Assembly (NCBI GenBank): GCA_003243425.1
Contig: QFQP01000002.1
Location: forward strand, 248,001-312,000
DNA length: 64,000 nt
Direction of reading: 5' to 3'
Source of the DNA: Archangium gephyra
GTDB taxonomy: Bacteria; Myxococcota; Myxococcia; Myxococcales; Myxococcaceae
Shown here: in pieces, positions 34,466 through 42,982 of the stretch
Layout of the letters: each line of letters starts with the position of its first letter
How positions within the stretch are numbered: the stretch's first letter is position 1
The notes under the pieces: generated by a model
Database searches by the model: none
Told to the model about the DNA's origin: nothing
What the model saw: the letters and a program-made list of their open reading frames with translations, nothing else
Program-made: the position numbers and the translations under genes

Positions 34466-35248
34466 TCAGCGGTAGACGAACTTCACCTTCTCGCTGCAGA
34501 TGAAGTACTCGTCGCCGTCTTCGATCTTGCGGCGCTTGATGCGCTGCTTGTTGAACCACGTGCCGTTCGACGAGCCGAGATCTTCGAGGAAGAACTCGCC
34601 TGCGTCGCGAACGATGACCGCGTGCTCACGCGAGACCTTGCCGGAGTTGATGACGAAGTCGCAGTGCTTGCCGCGGCCGATGACGAAGCGCTCCTTGGCG
34701 ATGCGGTCGAGCTCGCCGCCTTCGAGCATCATGTAGAGCGCCGGGGCGCCGCTGGCCTCGCCGCCCATGTCGACGTCGACTTCGCCTTCACCACCGGCGC
34801 TGTCGTCGGCGCCACTGTCCATCGACTGATCGGGCGCGGGCTGGTTGTTCTGATTCTTCGACTTGATGAGGCGCTCGAGCTCGGCGGCGGTCTCGAGCAC
34901 GCGCTCCTGCACCTCGCGGCGCACGGGGTCGTCGTCCATTCCGCTGCCAGACGGCGGCTGCTGCACCGGCTTGAGCATCGGAGGTGCACCCTGCGGCGCA
35001 CCGGCCGGTCGGCCCTGCGGAGCGGGGCGCGGCGCGGCGGCGGGCGCCGGCTTCACGGCTCCTCCAGGCGCGCTGGCACCAGCCGCGGCCGAGTCGAGGA
35101 AACCATTGAGCCGGGCGAACATGAACATCGCCTGGTTGATGAGCGCATCGCGATCGCTGCCCATTTGCGACGCCATCTCTTCGAAGGCGCCCCAGATGTG
35201 GTCGGCGATCTGAACTTTGCGCGCGGGACGGCTGCTCGGATCCATCAT
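34466..35248 (-). CDS. FHA-domain protein with a possible ribbon-helix-helix N-terminus
   Basis: A 260-residue soluble protein. Residues 10-50 (KVQIADHIWGAFEEMASQMG, then DALINQAMFMFARL) have the pattern of a ribbon-helix-helix fold: a short strand followed by two helices. A Pro/Ala/Gly-rich linker and an acidic stretch follow. The C-terminal FHA domain (170-260) has IGRGKHCDFVI, VSREHAVI and SSNGTWFNK, keeping the phosphothreonine-binding residues. RHH is inferred by pattern and is less sure than the FHA. It is the first gene before prepilin peptidase and secretin genes and may regulate or scaffold them. Two adjacent ATG codons at 35248 and 35245 are possible starts. Confidence 0.8.
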   Translation of the reverse strand: MMDPSSRPARKVQIADHIWGAFEEMASQMGSDRDALINQAMFMFARLNGFLDSAAAGASAPGGAVKPAPAAAPRPAPQGRPAGAPQGAPPMLKPVQQPPSGSGMDDDPVRREVQERVLETAAELERLIKSKNQNNQPAPDQSMDSGADDSAGGEGEVDVDMGGEASGAPALYMMLEGGELDRIAKERFVIGRGKHCDFVINSGKVSREHAVIVRDAGEFFLEDLGSSNGTWFNKQRIKRRKIEDGDEYFICSEKVKFVYR

Positions 35249-35317
35249 TGAGTGAACTCGTAACCCTTGGTGAGCAAACTTTCGCGGAGCGTACCAGTCA
35301 AACGCAGAGGGGCCAAA

Positions 35318-37573
35318 CTACTGGCGACAGGTAACGGCGCCGCTGAGGCTGTTGTTGGCGCCGGTGATGAGGGCCGTGTTGATCATGACGGAAAGCGCGT
35401 TGCCGGAAGGCACCACGCCATACGTCCACCACGTGAACTCGGGCGCCGTCGAAGTACCCACCGGCCTCGGGCCGATGCTCATGGCGATGTTCCCAATCAC
35501 CACCTGGCTTGCGGTCTGATTCGACAGGTAGCAGGAGCTCTGACCTGCGTTCGAGAACGTATTCACCGCGTCGATCTGCGCACGGAACGGGGCCAGATAC
35601 CCGGTGATGCCGAACGCGATGTAGGCGCCCTCCTCTCGCAGCGGTTCCGCCGGCACCTCGATGCGCAGCGCGTCTGACGGCGCGTAGATGCCGTTCTCAG
35701 GGTCGGCGCTCCTCCCGACGTTGAGAGGCAGCGCCGCGTAGCGTCGCCGGTACACGAACGTCTCGCCGGCCTCGACACGACCGAGATAGCCCTCGGTGTC
35801 GGCCAGCAGCACGATGAACTTCGTGCCTGCGGCCTTGATGGTGACGCGGGCAGCCTCGTTCCGCTTGCAGTCGGTGGGCGCTGGGTCGAAGGTGATCGCG
35901 CCCGACTGAATCGCGGTGACCGAGGCGCGCCCACACTCGGCGAGGGTCTGATCGTCGACGCCATCGAAGAAGCGCACGATGTCACCCACCGCGGCGACGG
36001 CCTCGGCGCCCGCCGGCACACGCAGCTGCGTGCCACCGGTGTCGGCGAGGTTCGTGAGACCCGGCAGGTTTCCGTTCGAGATGGCGTAGAGGACCTGTGA
36101 ACTCAGGTACCCGTCGCCAAGTGTGAGCTTCCAGACACCGCCATCGGCGGCCCCCACCGACACCTCACGCCACGGCGTGGTGATCGAGCCCACGACGGGG
36201 TCCTTCACGTCGACCGGCAGGGCTTCGAGCGTGCCCGTCGGGCCGCCGTCAGGGCGCGCGAAGATCGCACCACCGTCTTCGAGAATCTCCGGGCGACGCA
36301 CCTGCGCGTAGTCGACAGCCACGCGGCGCGCGTTGAAGTCGATGATCATTCCGTACTGTGCGTTGAAGAACGTCACGGCGCCGTTCGAGGTCGAGAACGC
36401 GCCCAACTCGGAATAGCCGATTTGTGACTGGGCGGCGTCGTAGCCTCCGTCGGTGATCGTCTCGACACTGCCATTGAGCCGCGCGCCCGGGCCGATGGTG
36501 AGGCCCAGCACGAGCCCGTCGCCAGCGCGCATGGGCTGCATGGGGGCCCCGGTCACGTCGGTGGTGAGCGGGAAGCCCATCGCCGAGGTGCCGGCCGAGA
36601 GCTCGACGCTCAAGACCCCACCGCAGAACGCACCGCCGCACGGCTCTTCGTCGATGATGCCGTAGAGGCGAAGGTCGCCGTCAGGCCGAAACGAGACCGC
36701 GAAATCACGCATCTGCGCGCCGAACGAAAGCGTCGCAGACACGCCGGTCGCAGGGTCGAGGAGTACCGAACGACCCGTGCCGTCGACCTTCCGGGTCGCG
36801 ATGGCGAGGCAGATGGCGGTGTCGCAGAACGGCGCGCCGTCGAGCGTGCGCCCGACACGCGGAGGAACCACCTGGAGCGCCTTGATGGGCTCGTTGGGAA
36901 CCACCGTGACATCGGTGAAGGCGAGCGTGCCGGCCCCGAGCGTCGCGGCGAGCTGTTCCTCGTCGGTCGGAATCGAAGCGGTGACCACGCGCGAGGTGGT
37001 TCCGTCCCACGTCGCCACGTAGACGGAAGTCGTCGCGGGCAGCGCAGGCCCGGTGACGTTCATCCACGCGCCCACCGCCATCAACGGCGCCGGGAGCGGA
37101 ACCGGGTGACCACCGACCTGCTTCAACGAACGCGCACTGATGATGCTGAGCTCGGCGCTACTGCGGCGCGCGGCGTACACGTAGGCGCCGGTGACACGAC
37201 CGTCGGCGGTCACGCCTTCATCGGCCACCAGAATCTGCGGCTGGTCGAGCACGGGGATCGACAACGTCTCGAGCGGGTTCGGCGCGCGCGCCCAGTCGGC
37301 GTTGTTGACCGTGCCTTCGCGGAACGGCTCGAACACGCGCAGCTCGTTGCTGTCCGTCGACGTCACGAAGACCCGGCCGCCGTGGTAGCCGACACGCTCG
37401 ATGACGGTGCCGTCGGCCGCGTAGCCCGGCAACACGGCCAACGAGTCACCGTCGAGCTTGTCGACGATCACCAGATCCACCGGCCCCAGCACCGACGCGC
37501 GATTCGTGGAGTTGGGCTGCGTGCAGCTCGCGAACACCACGGCCGCCATGAGGAAAATAGAAGACTGCTTCAT
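35318..37573 (-). CDS. Large lipoprotein of unknown function, coupled to the upstream lipoprotein
   Basis: A 751-residue protein opening with MKQSSIFLMAAVVFASC, a lipoprotein signal. The mature sequence is strand-rich with many Gly, Asp and Val and repeated short motifs; it could hold beta-propeller blades, but I cannot place them reliably. Three Cys clusters are visible near residues 250, 310 and 570. The ATG at 37573 overlaps the upstream stop as ATGA, so it is translated with the preceding lipoprotein. It may be a surface or outer-membrane protein in a complex with that neighbour. Confidence 0.65.
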   Translation of the reverse strand: MKQSSIFLMAAVVFASCTQPNSTNRASVLGPVDLVIVDKLDGDSLAVLPGYAADGTVIERVGYHGGRVFVTSTDSNELRVFEPFREGTVNNADWARAPNPLETLSIPVLDQPQILVADEGVTADGRVTGAYVYAARRSSAELSIISARSLKQVGGHPVPLPAPLMAVGAWMNVTGPALPATTSVYVATWDGTTSRVVTASIPTDEEQLAATLGAGTLAFTDVTVVPNEPIKALQVVPPRVGRTLDGAPFCDTAICLAIATRKVDGTGRSVLLDPATGVSATLSFGAQMRDFAVSFRPDGDLRLYGIIDEEPCGGAFCGGVLSVELSAGTSAMGFPLTTDVTGAPMQPMRAGDGLVLGLTIGPGARLNGSVETITDGGYDAAQSQIGYSELGAFSTSNGAVTFFNAQYGMIIDFNARRVAVDYAQVRRPEILEDGGAIFARPDGGPTGTLEALPVDVKDPVVGSITTPWREVSVGAADGGVWKLTLGDGYLSSQVLYAISNGNLPGLTNLADTGGTQLRVPAGAEAVAAVGDIVRFFDGVDDQTLAECGRASVTAIQSGAITFDPAPTDCKRNEAARVTIKAAGTKFIVLLADTEGYLGRVEAGETFVYRRRYAALPLNVGRSADPENGIYAPSDALRIEVPAEPLREEGAYIAFGITGYLAPFRAQIDAVNTFSNAGQSSCYLSNQTASQVVIGNIAMSIGPRPVGTSTAPEFTWWTYGVVPSGNALSVMINTALITGANNSLSGAVTCRQ

Positions 37574-39027
37574 TCCAGCAACTCCCCGCTGGCGGCGCAT
37601 TGCGGGGAATTCTGGCCGGTGACCAGACAGCCCTGCTGACGCCCCATGTGACCGACCAACCGCGCCGACTGAGGCCGCGCGAGATCAGGAATGTCGATGA
37701 TGGCGATACGACCATCGAGGAAGTTGCTCACGTACACACGCGCCGACGTGCCGCGGTGATCAACCGCGATGTACGCAGGCTGCGAACCAATGCCGTTGAT
37801 GATGGTCGCCACGTCGCCGAGATCGTCGTCGTAGATCGCCAGTGAGCCGACGAACGATGAACCCGACACCACGACGAGGTCACCCATCCCTGCGCGGGAA
37901 ATCACCTGTGCTTCATTCGCCGCGTCGATCATCGGCACCGCACGCGCGAACGACACCGACGGCAGCGCGCTCTCGGGGTTGTAGAGGTTGGTGACCAGCA
38001 GCGTGTCGGGTACGCGACCCACCATGTAGAAACGCTTCTTGTTGCTCGAGAGCACCAACGCGCGCGAGTCAGACACGCGGAACGAGTTCTCGAGCCCGGT
38101 GGACACGATGGTGGTGGCGTCTCGGCTCACCATGCGCAGCAGGTTCGGCGACGGCGCAGCGATGCGCCCGGTCAGGTACACCCACGGCCCCAGGGCGACT
38201 GCGCTGTTGCTGGGCCCGAAACCGATCGGCACGAAGCTGTCGGCGGTCACGTTGAAGTCGTCAGACTCAATGCGCACCACGTAGCTGCGGAGGTTGGTGT
38301 TGGTGCCGTTGGGCGAGTCAGCCTGCTGCGTGTGCGTGACCCAGAGATCCGACAGCGGAACCGAGTCACGACCCACACACGCACCGGCGCTGCACGAGCG
38401 GCCACAGTCCGGCGCGTTGGAGGGACAGCACTCGGCGACGGTCGTGCAACTGCGAACCTGCGCCGCCACCGCGTAGGGCTGCGGCGCCCGCGGAACGCCG
38501 GTGCTCGAGAACTCGAACTCGCGCGGCGTGAGGCTCAAGCCGGTGTCGACACAGTTCTGCCCGGTCCCTCCACCCACACACGACAGCACCGGCGTAGCCC
38601 CGTCGAACGTGAGATCGACCTGATAGAGGCGATTGCGCTCGGACCGCGTGGGTACGTAGATGCGCCAGCGCACGCCCGGCTCCTGCTCCACCACGTTCAC
38701 GCCCGACGCGAAGCTGGCGATCGCGACGCTCTGCCGCTCACTCGAGCCGAGCTCGGTGATCTTCACGATGCTGCCGGTTCCACCCATCGGCGGCAGGTCG
38801 GTGATCGCATCGAGGTCGAGCGCCACCACCGACCCCGTGCCGTACAGCTTGTTGGAGTTCGCGTTCGCCACCAGCAACACGCCGTTGGTCTTCCCCGCGA
38901 CCTTCAGGTGCGAGAGCCCGTTCGGGAAATACAGACGATCGAGCGGCGGCGTGGTGACGAGGGACGGGTCTTCACACGCCGAGAACAGCGCGAGCAGAAC
39001 CAGAGACGTGTGGAGCGACGTTCGCAT
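37570..39027 (-). CDS. Lipoprotein with beta-propeller-like repeats
   Basis: A 485-residue protein starting MRTSLHTSLVLLALFSAC, a lipoprotein signal. Segments such as VLLVANANSNKLYGTGSVVALDL and RVYVSNFLDGRIAIIDI resemble YVTN/NHL-like propeller blades. A Cys-rich insert lies around residues 190-215 (CTTVAECCP, CGRSCSAGAC). Its ATG at 39027 shares one base with the stop of glyS (TGATG), which couples it to a housekeeping aminoacyl-tRNA synthetase. Ligand and function are unknown. Confidence 0.65.
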   Translation of the reverse strand: MRTSLHTSLVLLALFSACEDPSLVTTPPLDRLYFPNGLSHLKVAGKTNGVLLVANANSNKLYGTGSVVALDLDAITDLPPMGGTGSIVKITELGSSERQSVAIASFASGVNVVEQEPGVRWRIYVPTRSERNRLYQVDLTFDGATPVLSCVGGGTGQNCVDTGLSLTPREFEFSSTGVPRAPQPYAVAAQVRSCTTVAECCPSNAPDCGRSCSAGACVGRDSVPLSDLWVTHTQQADSPNGTNTNLRSYVVRIESDDFNVTADSFVPIGFGPSNSAVALGPWVYLTGRIAAPSPNLLRMVSRDATTIVSTGLENSFRVSDSRALVLSSNKKRFYMVGRVPDTLLVTNLYNPESALPSVSFARAVPMIDAANEAQVISRAGMGDLVVVSGSSFVGSLAIYDDDLGDVATIINGIGSQPAYIAVDHRGTSARVYVSNFLDGRIAIIDIPDLARPQSARLVGHMGRQQGCLVTGQNSPQCAASGELLE

Positions 39028-41126
39028 CAGGAATCAGCCTGGATCTTCGAGAAATCGGCGATGGCACCGAAGAGGCCACCGATCTCCATGAGCAGACGCA
39101 CGCGGTTCTCGCGCACGGCCTTGTCTTCGGCCATCACCATCACCTTGTCGAAGAACGCGTCGACGAAGCCCTTGAGCGGGACCACCTTCGCCAGCGCGCC
39201 TTCGTAGTCGTCGGTCTTCACGGCGGCGACGACCGCGTCTTTCACCTTGGAGACCTCGGCGAACAACGTCTTCTCGGCGTCGTCGGTGAGCTTCGAAGCG
39301 TCGATGGTGCCACGCGTGACGTCCTTCGCCTGCTTCTCGACGATGTTCGCCACGCGCTTGAACGTGGCCGCCAGCGCCGCGAAGTCGGGGCGGCTCACGT
39401 ACGTCGAGATCGCGTTCAAGCGCAGCTGCGCGGCGACGAGATCGTCGAAGCCGGCCGACAGCACCGCCTCCACCACGTCGGCACGGTGCGTTTCGCGCCA
39501 CGTCGATTCGAGGCGACCGCGGAAGAACTCGACCAACTGGTCGTTCACCGGCGGCTCGCCCTGCTTCTTCTTCACGTCGGCGAGCTTCGTCGTCAGCAGC
39601 GACAGCGAGTGCTCGATGGCCGCGCTCAGTGAGAAGCGGTAGCCCTTCGCGATGGCGATGCGGATGAACGTGATCGCCGCGCGGCGGAGCGCGAAGTCGT
39701 CCTTCGCGCCGGTGGGCTTCTTGCCGATGCCGAACAGGCCGCACAGCGAGTCGAGACGATCCGCGAGGCCGATGATTGCGCCCGCGTGCTGCGTGGGCAG
39801 CCCGTCACCGGCGCCGCGCGGGAGGTAATGCTCGAAGATCGCCAGCGCGACTTCTTTCGGTTCACCGTCGTGCAGCGCGTACTCACGGCCCATCACGCCC
39901 TGCAGTTCGGGGAACTCACCGACCATGCCGGTGTTGAGGTCGGCCTTGCACAGCGTGGCCGCGCGCTCGACCGTGCCGAGCTGCGCTTGCTGACCGACGG
40001 CGTTGGCGAACCACACCGCCTGCGCACGAATGCGATCGGTCTTCTCGGCCATCGAGCCGAGCTTGTCGATCCACGACCTCCGCGCGAGCTTCGGGAGCCG
40101 ATCGGCGAGCGGCGCGCGGCGATCTTCATCGAAGAAGAAGCGGCCGTCGGTGAGCCGCGCACGCAACACGCGCTCGTACCCGATGACCGACAACGCCACG
40201 TCTTTCACCGGCGTGTTCGAGACCGCGATGAAGCGCGGCATGATCTTCCCGTCGCCGTCGAGCAGCGAGAAGTAGCGCTGGTGGCTCTTCATCTCCTGCA
40301 CGAGCACCTCAGGCGGCAGCTCGAGGTGACGCTCTTCGAACGTGCCCAGCACCGGGTTGGGCAGCTCGACGAGGTTCACGACCTGATCGACGAGTGAATC
40401 GTCTTCGAGCACCTTGCCGCCGGCCCTGGTCGCCACTTCGGCGATGCGCTCGACGGTGAGCTTCTTGCGCTTCTCGAGGTCGGCGACGACGTGCGCTTTT
40501 TCGAGCGCCGCTTCGTAGTCGGCCGGCTTCTCGATGCTGATGGTGCCGGACGACAGGAACCGGTGGCCCCTGGTCTCACGACCGCTCTTCACGTCGGAGA
40601 AGATGAGCGGGACGACCTCAGTGCCGAGCAGCGCGATGATCCACTGCAGCGGGCGGCCGAAGCTGAACTCCTGGTCACCCCAGCGCATCTGCTTGGCGAA
40701 GTTGATCTTCCGCATGCAGACGTTGAGCACGTCGGGCAGCAGCTCGAACACGCGGCGGCCCTTCTCTTCCACCGTGGCCGTCAGGTACTCGCCCTTGGGC
40801 GTCGTCACGCGCTTCAACTGCTCGACCGGCAGCTTCACGCTCTCGGCGAACTTGATGGCGGGCGTCTTGGGCGTCGTACCGTCGGCTTCGAAGGCCGCAC
40901 GCACCGAAGGGCCCTGCACGTCCTTCATCACGTCGTCGGTCTTCTCGGCGACGTCGCGCACGACAATCGCGAGGCGGCGCGGCGTACCGAAGCGCCTCAC
41001 TTCCCCGTGCTTGATGTTGAGCGCCGCACACTGCTCGCGGAAGTTCTTCTCGATGTCGTCGAGCGCCGGCACCACGAAACGCGCGGGCAGCTCTTCGGTG
41101 CCGAGTTCGAAAAGGAGATCAGCCAC
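39027..41126 (-). CDS. glyS: Glycyl-tRNA synthetase, beta subunit
   Basis: A 699-residue beta subunit of the bacterial alpha2-beta2 glycyl-tRNA synthetase, of normal length. The N-terminus LLFELGTEELPARFV is diagnostic, as are KSHQRYFSL near 270, ERVLRARLTDGRFFF near 320 and the C-terminal anticodon-binding-like helical domain. The beta subunit binds tRNA; the alpha subunit carries the catalytic site. It starts with a GTG at 41126 and overlaps glyQ by eight bases, so translation is coupled. The downstream lipoprotein overlaps its stop. Confidence 0.96.
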   Translation of the reverse strand: MADLLFELGTEELPARFVVPALDDIEKNFREQCAALNIKHGEVRRFGTPRRLAIVVRDVAEKTDDVMKDVQGPSVRAAFEADGTTPKTPAIKFAESVKLPVEQLKRVTTPKGEYLTATVEEKGRRVFELLPDVLNVCMRKINFAKQMRWGDQEFSFGRPLQWIIALLGTEVVPLIFSDVKSGRETRGHRFLSSGTISIEKPADYEAALEKAHVVADLEKRKKLTVERIAEVATRAGGKVLEDDSLVDQVVNLVELPNPVLGTFEERHLELPPEVLVQEMKSHQRYFSLLDGDGKIMPRFIAVSNTPVKDVALSVIGYERVLRARLTDGRFFFDEDRRAPLADRLPKLARRSWIDKLGSMAEKTDRIRAQAVWFANAVGQQAQLGTVERAATLCKADLNTGMVGEFPELQGVMGREYALHDGEPKEVALAIFEHYLPRGAGDGLPTQHAGAIIGLADRLDSLCGLFGIGKKPTGAKDDFALRRAAITFIRIAIAKGYRFSLSAAIEHSLSLLTTKLADVKKKQGEPPVNDQLVEFFRGRLESTWRETHRADVVEAVLSAGFDDLVAAQLRLNAISTYVSRPDFAALAATFKRVANIVEKQAKDVTRGTIDASKLTDDAEKTLFAEVSKVKDAVVAAVKTDDYEGALAKVVPLKGFVDAFFDKVMVMAEDKAVRENRVRLLMEIGGLFGAIADFSKIQADS

Positions 41127-42090
41127 GGCTCGACTCCTTCTTCTCGAACGAGACGGTCTTCCACGCGTCGCTGGCGGGCTTGCCTTCGAGCATCGGCAGC
41201 TGCTGGCCTACGGTCCAGTTGGTCTTGGTGAGCGGCCAGCCGAGCTTCTGACGCATCTTCAAATAGCCTTCGGCACAGAGCGCCGCGTTGTCGCGCACGC
41301 GCTTGATGTAGCCGGCGCGGTCGGTGACCGAGATCGCACCGCGGGCGTCGAGCAGGTTGAACGCATGGCTGCACTTGAGCGCGTAGTCGTACGCGGGCAG
41401 CGGCAGCTCCTTCTCGACGATGAGGCGCTTGCACTCGGCTTCGTACGAGCGGAACAACATCTCCAACTGCTCCGGGTCTGAGTCGCGCTGCGCGTACTGC
41501 GACATCTCGACTTCGTTGGCGTGGAAGATCTCGCGGTACTTCACGCCCTTGACCCACTCGATGTCGTAGAGGCTGTCGACGCCCTGCAGGTACATCGCGA
41601 TGCGCTCGAGCCCGTAGGTGAGCTCCGCCGCGACGGGCTTGCACTCGTAGCCACCGCACTTCTGAAAGTACGTGAACTGGGTGATCTCCATGCCGTCGCA
41701 CCACACTTCCCAGCCGAGGCCAGAAGCGCCGAGCGTGGGCGATTCCCAGTCGTCTTCCACGAAGCGGATGTCGTGCTCGAGCGGGTCGATGCCGAACGCT
41801 TTGATCGAGTCGAGATACAGCTCCTGCACGTTCTTGGGCGCGGGCTTCAGGATCACCTGGAACTGGTGGTGCTGAAACAGCCGGTTCGGGTTCTCACCGA
41901 AGCGACCGTCAGCGGGGCGACGCGAAGGCTGTACGTAGGCGACGTTCCACGGCTCGGGCCCGAGCGCGCGCAAGAAGGTCGCGGGGGCCATCGTGCCGGC
42001 ACCGACCTCGAGGTCGTAGCCCTGCGTGACGATGCAACCCAGCTTCGCCCAGTGGTTCTGGAGCGTGAGCAGAAGATCCTGAAAGTACAT
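41119..42090 (-). CDS. glyQ: Glycyl-tRNA synthetase, alpha subunit
   Basis: A 323-residue alpha subunit of normal length. MYFQDLLLTLQNHWAKLGC at the start, PSRRPADGRFGENPNRL and WEVWCDGMEITQFTYFQ are family hallmarks of the class II catalytic core. It activates glycine with ATP and, with GlyS, charges tRNA-Gly. The ATG at 42090 fits the family; in-frame upstream sequence runs back to 42171 but overlaps the neighbouring gene. It is followed at once by glyS. A tRNA-Gly gene lies elsewhere in the window at 58143. Confidence 0.96.
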   Translation of the reverse strand: MYFQDLLLTLQNHWAKLGCIVTQGYDLEVGAGTMAPATFLRALGPEPWNVAYVQPSRRPADGRFGENPNRLFQHHQFQVILKPAPKNVQELYLDSIKAFGIDPLEHDIRFVEDDWESPTLGASGLGWEVWCDGMEITQFTYFQKCGGYECKPVAAELTYGLERIAMYLQGVDSLYDIEWVKGVKYREIFHANEVEMSQYAQRDSDPEQLEMLFRSYEAECKRLIVEKELPLPAYDYALKCSHAFNLLDARGAISVTDRAGYIKRVRDNAALCAEGYLKMRQKLGWPLTKTNWTVGQQLPMLEGKPASDAWKTVSFEKKESSRG

Positions 42091-42139
42091 GGCGCGCGGG
42101 GTCTTACAGGCCCACACCGTCACCAGCAACGAGCCGTTT

Positions 42140-42982
42140 TCACTCGTTTTCGTACACGTCGGCGTACCCATCGGGCCCGAGCACGAAGGCCCAGCCGGGA
42201 GGCAACGCGAGGTACGGCACCGCGGCGGGACACCGCGCGCCCAGCCCCTGCACTTCGATGATCTCGAACTTCGACTTCTTCGCGGCCCGCGACATGTCCG
42301 AATCGCCGGTCCAGAAGGTCCACCCGCAATCGCCGTGATCGGGCCGGGGCTGAGACCTCACGCCGTACACGGGCCACACGTCAGGCTGCAGCGAGCCACC
42401 GACGAGCGCGCGCGCGAACGCCCAGGGGCGCTGCGGCTTCACCTTCTTCTCCTTGCAGATGGCGAACTGCGCATCGGAGAGGGTCGGCAGCCGTTTCGGG
42501 TCTTCGGCCTGCAACGCGACGTCTGCGTCGAGCACCGGAAACCCCATGGCCTCCATCGCCTCCAGCTCGGCCTTCATGTCGACCGGCGGCTCGAGATCGA
42601 CGTCGATCACGTCGGCCTTCGTGAAGCGCACGCGCGCGCCCGGGAGCAGCCGGGAGTGCGTCGAAGCCGGCGTGTTCATGAGCACGCCGATGAGCGCGTC
42701 ACCGTCTTCACACTCCAGCCAGAGCCACATGCGCTCGTGCTGCACGACGAGCTGAGGCTGACCGCGCCCGGAATAGGGCTCGAGCTGATCGCGGACCATG
42801 TCGGCGAGATCGAGCACCTTGAAGATGAGGCGCACCGAGTGACCCGGTCGCAGCTTGGCGAGCACCTTCGGCGACGGCAGCTTGAAGGTGGCCGGGCTTT
42901 CCTTCTGGCGAGCCTGGGCGTCGTCGAGGCCCCAACCGCCGCGCGAGAGCAGCCGCTGGAGCTCCTCGGGGTCGAGCTTCAC
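42140..42982 (-). CDS. DUF2185/Imm33-like protein
   Basis: A 280-residue soluble protein. The last 65 residues (DCGWTFWTGDSDMSRA, PYLALPPGWAFV) follow the pattern of the DUF2185/Imm33 domain. The first 210 residues are less clear and contain the stretch GARVRFTKADVIDVDLE. Imm33 domains occur in immunity proteins of polymorphic toxin systems, but no toxin gene is adjacent, so the role here is open. It begins with GTG at 42982 and overlaps the kinase stop by four bases, and lies 49 bases before glyQ on the same strand. Confidence 0.6.
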   Translation of the reverse strand: MKLDPEELQRLLSRGGWGLDDAQARQKESPATFKLPSPKVLAKLRPGHSVRLIFKVLDLADMVRDQLEPYSGRGQPQLVVQHERMWLWLECEDGDALIGVLMNTPASTHSRLLPGARVRFTKADVIDVDLEPPVDMKAELEAMEAMGFPVLDADVALQAEDPKRLPTLSDAQFAICKEKKVKPQRPWAFARALVGGSLQPDVWPVYGVRSQPRPDHGDCGWTFWTGDSDMSRAAKKSKFEIIEVQGLGARCPAAVPYLALPPGWAFVLGPDGYADVYENE

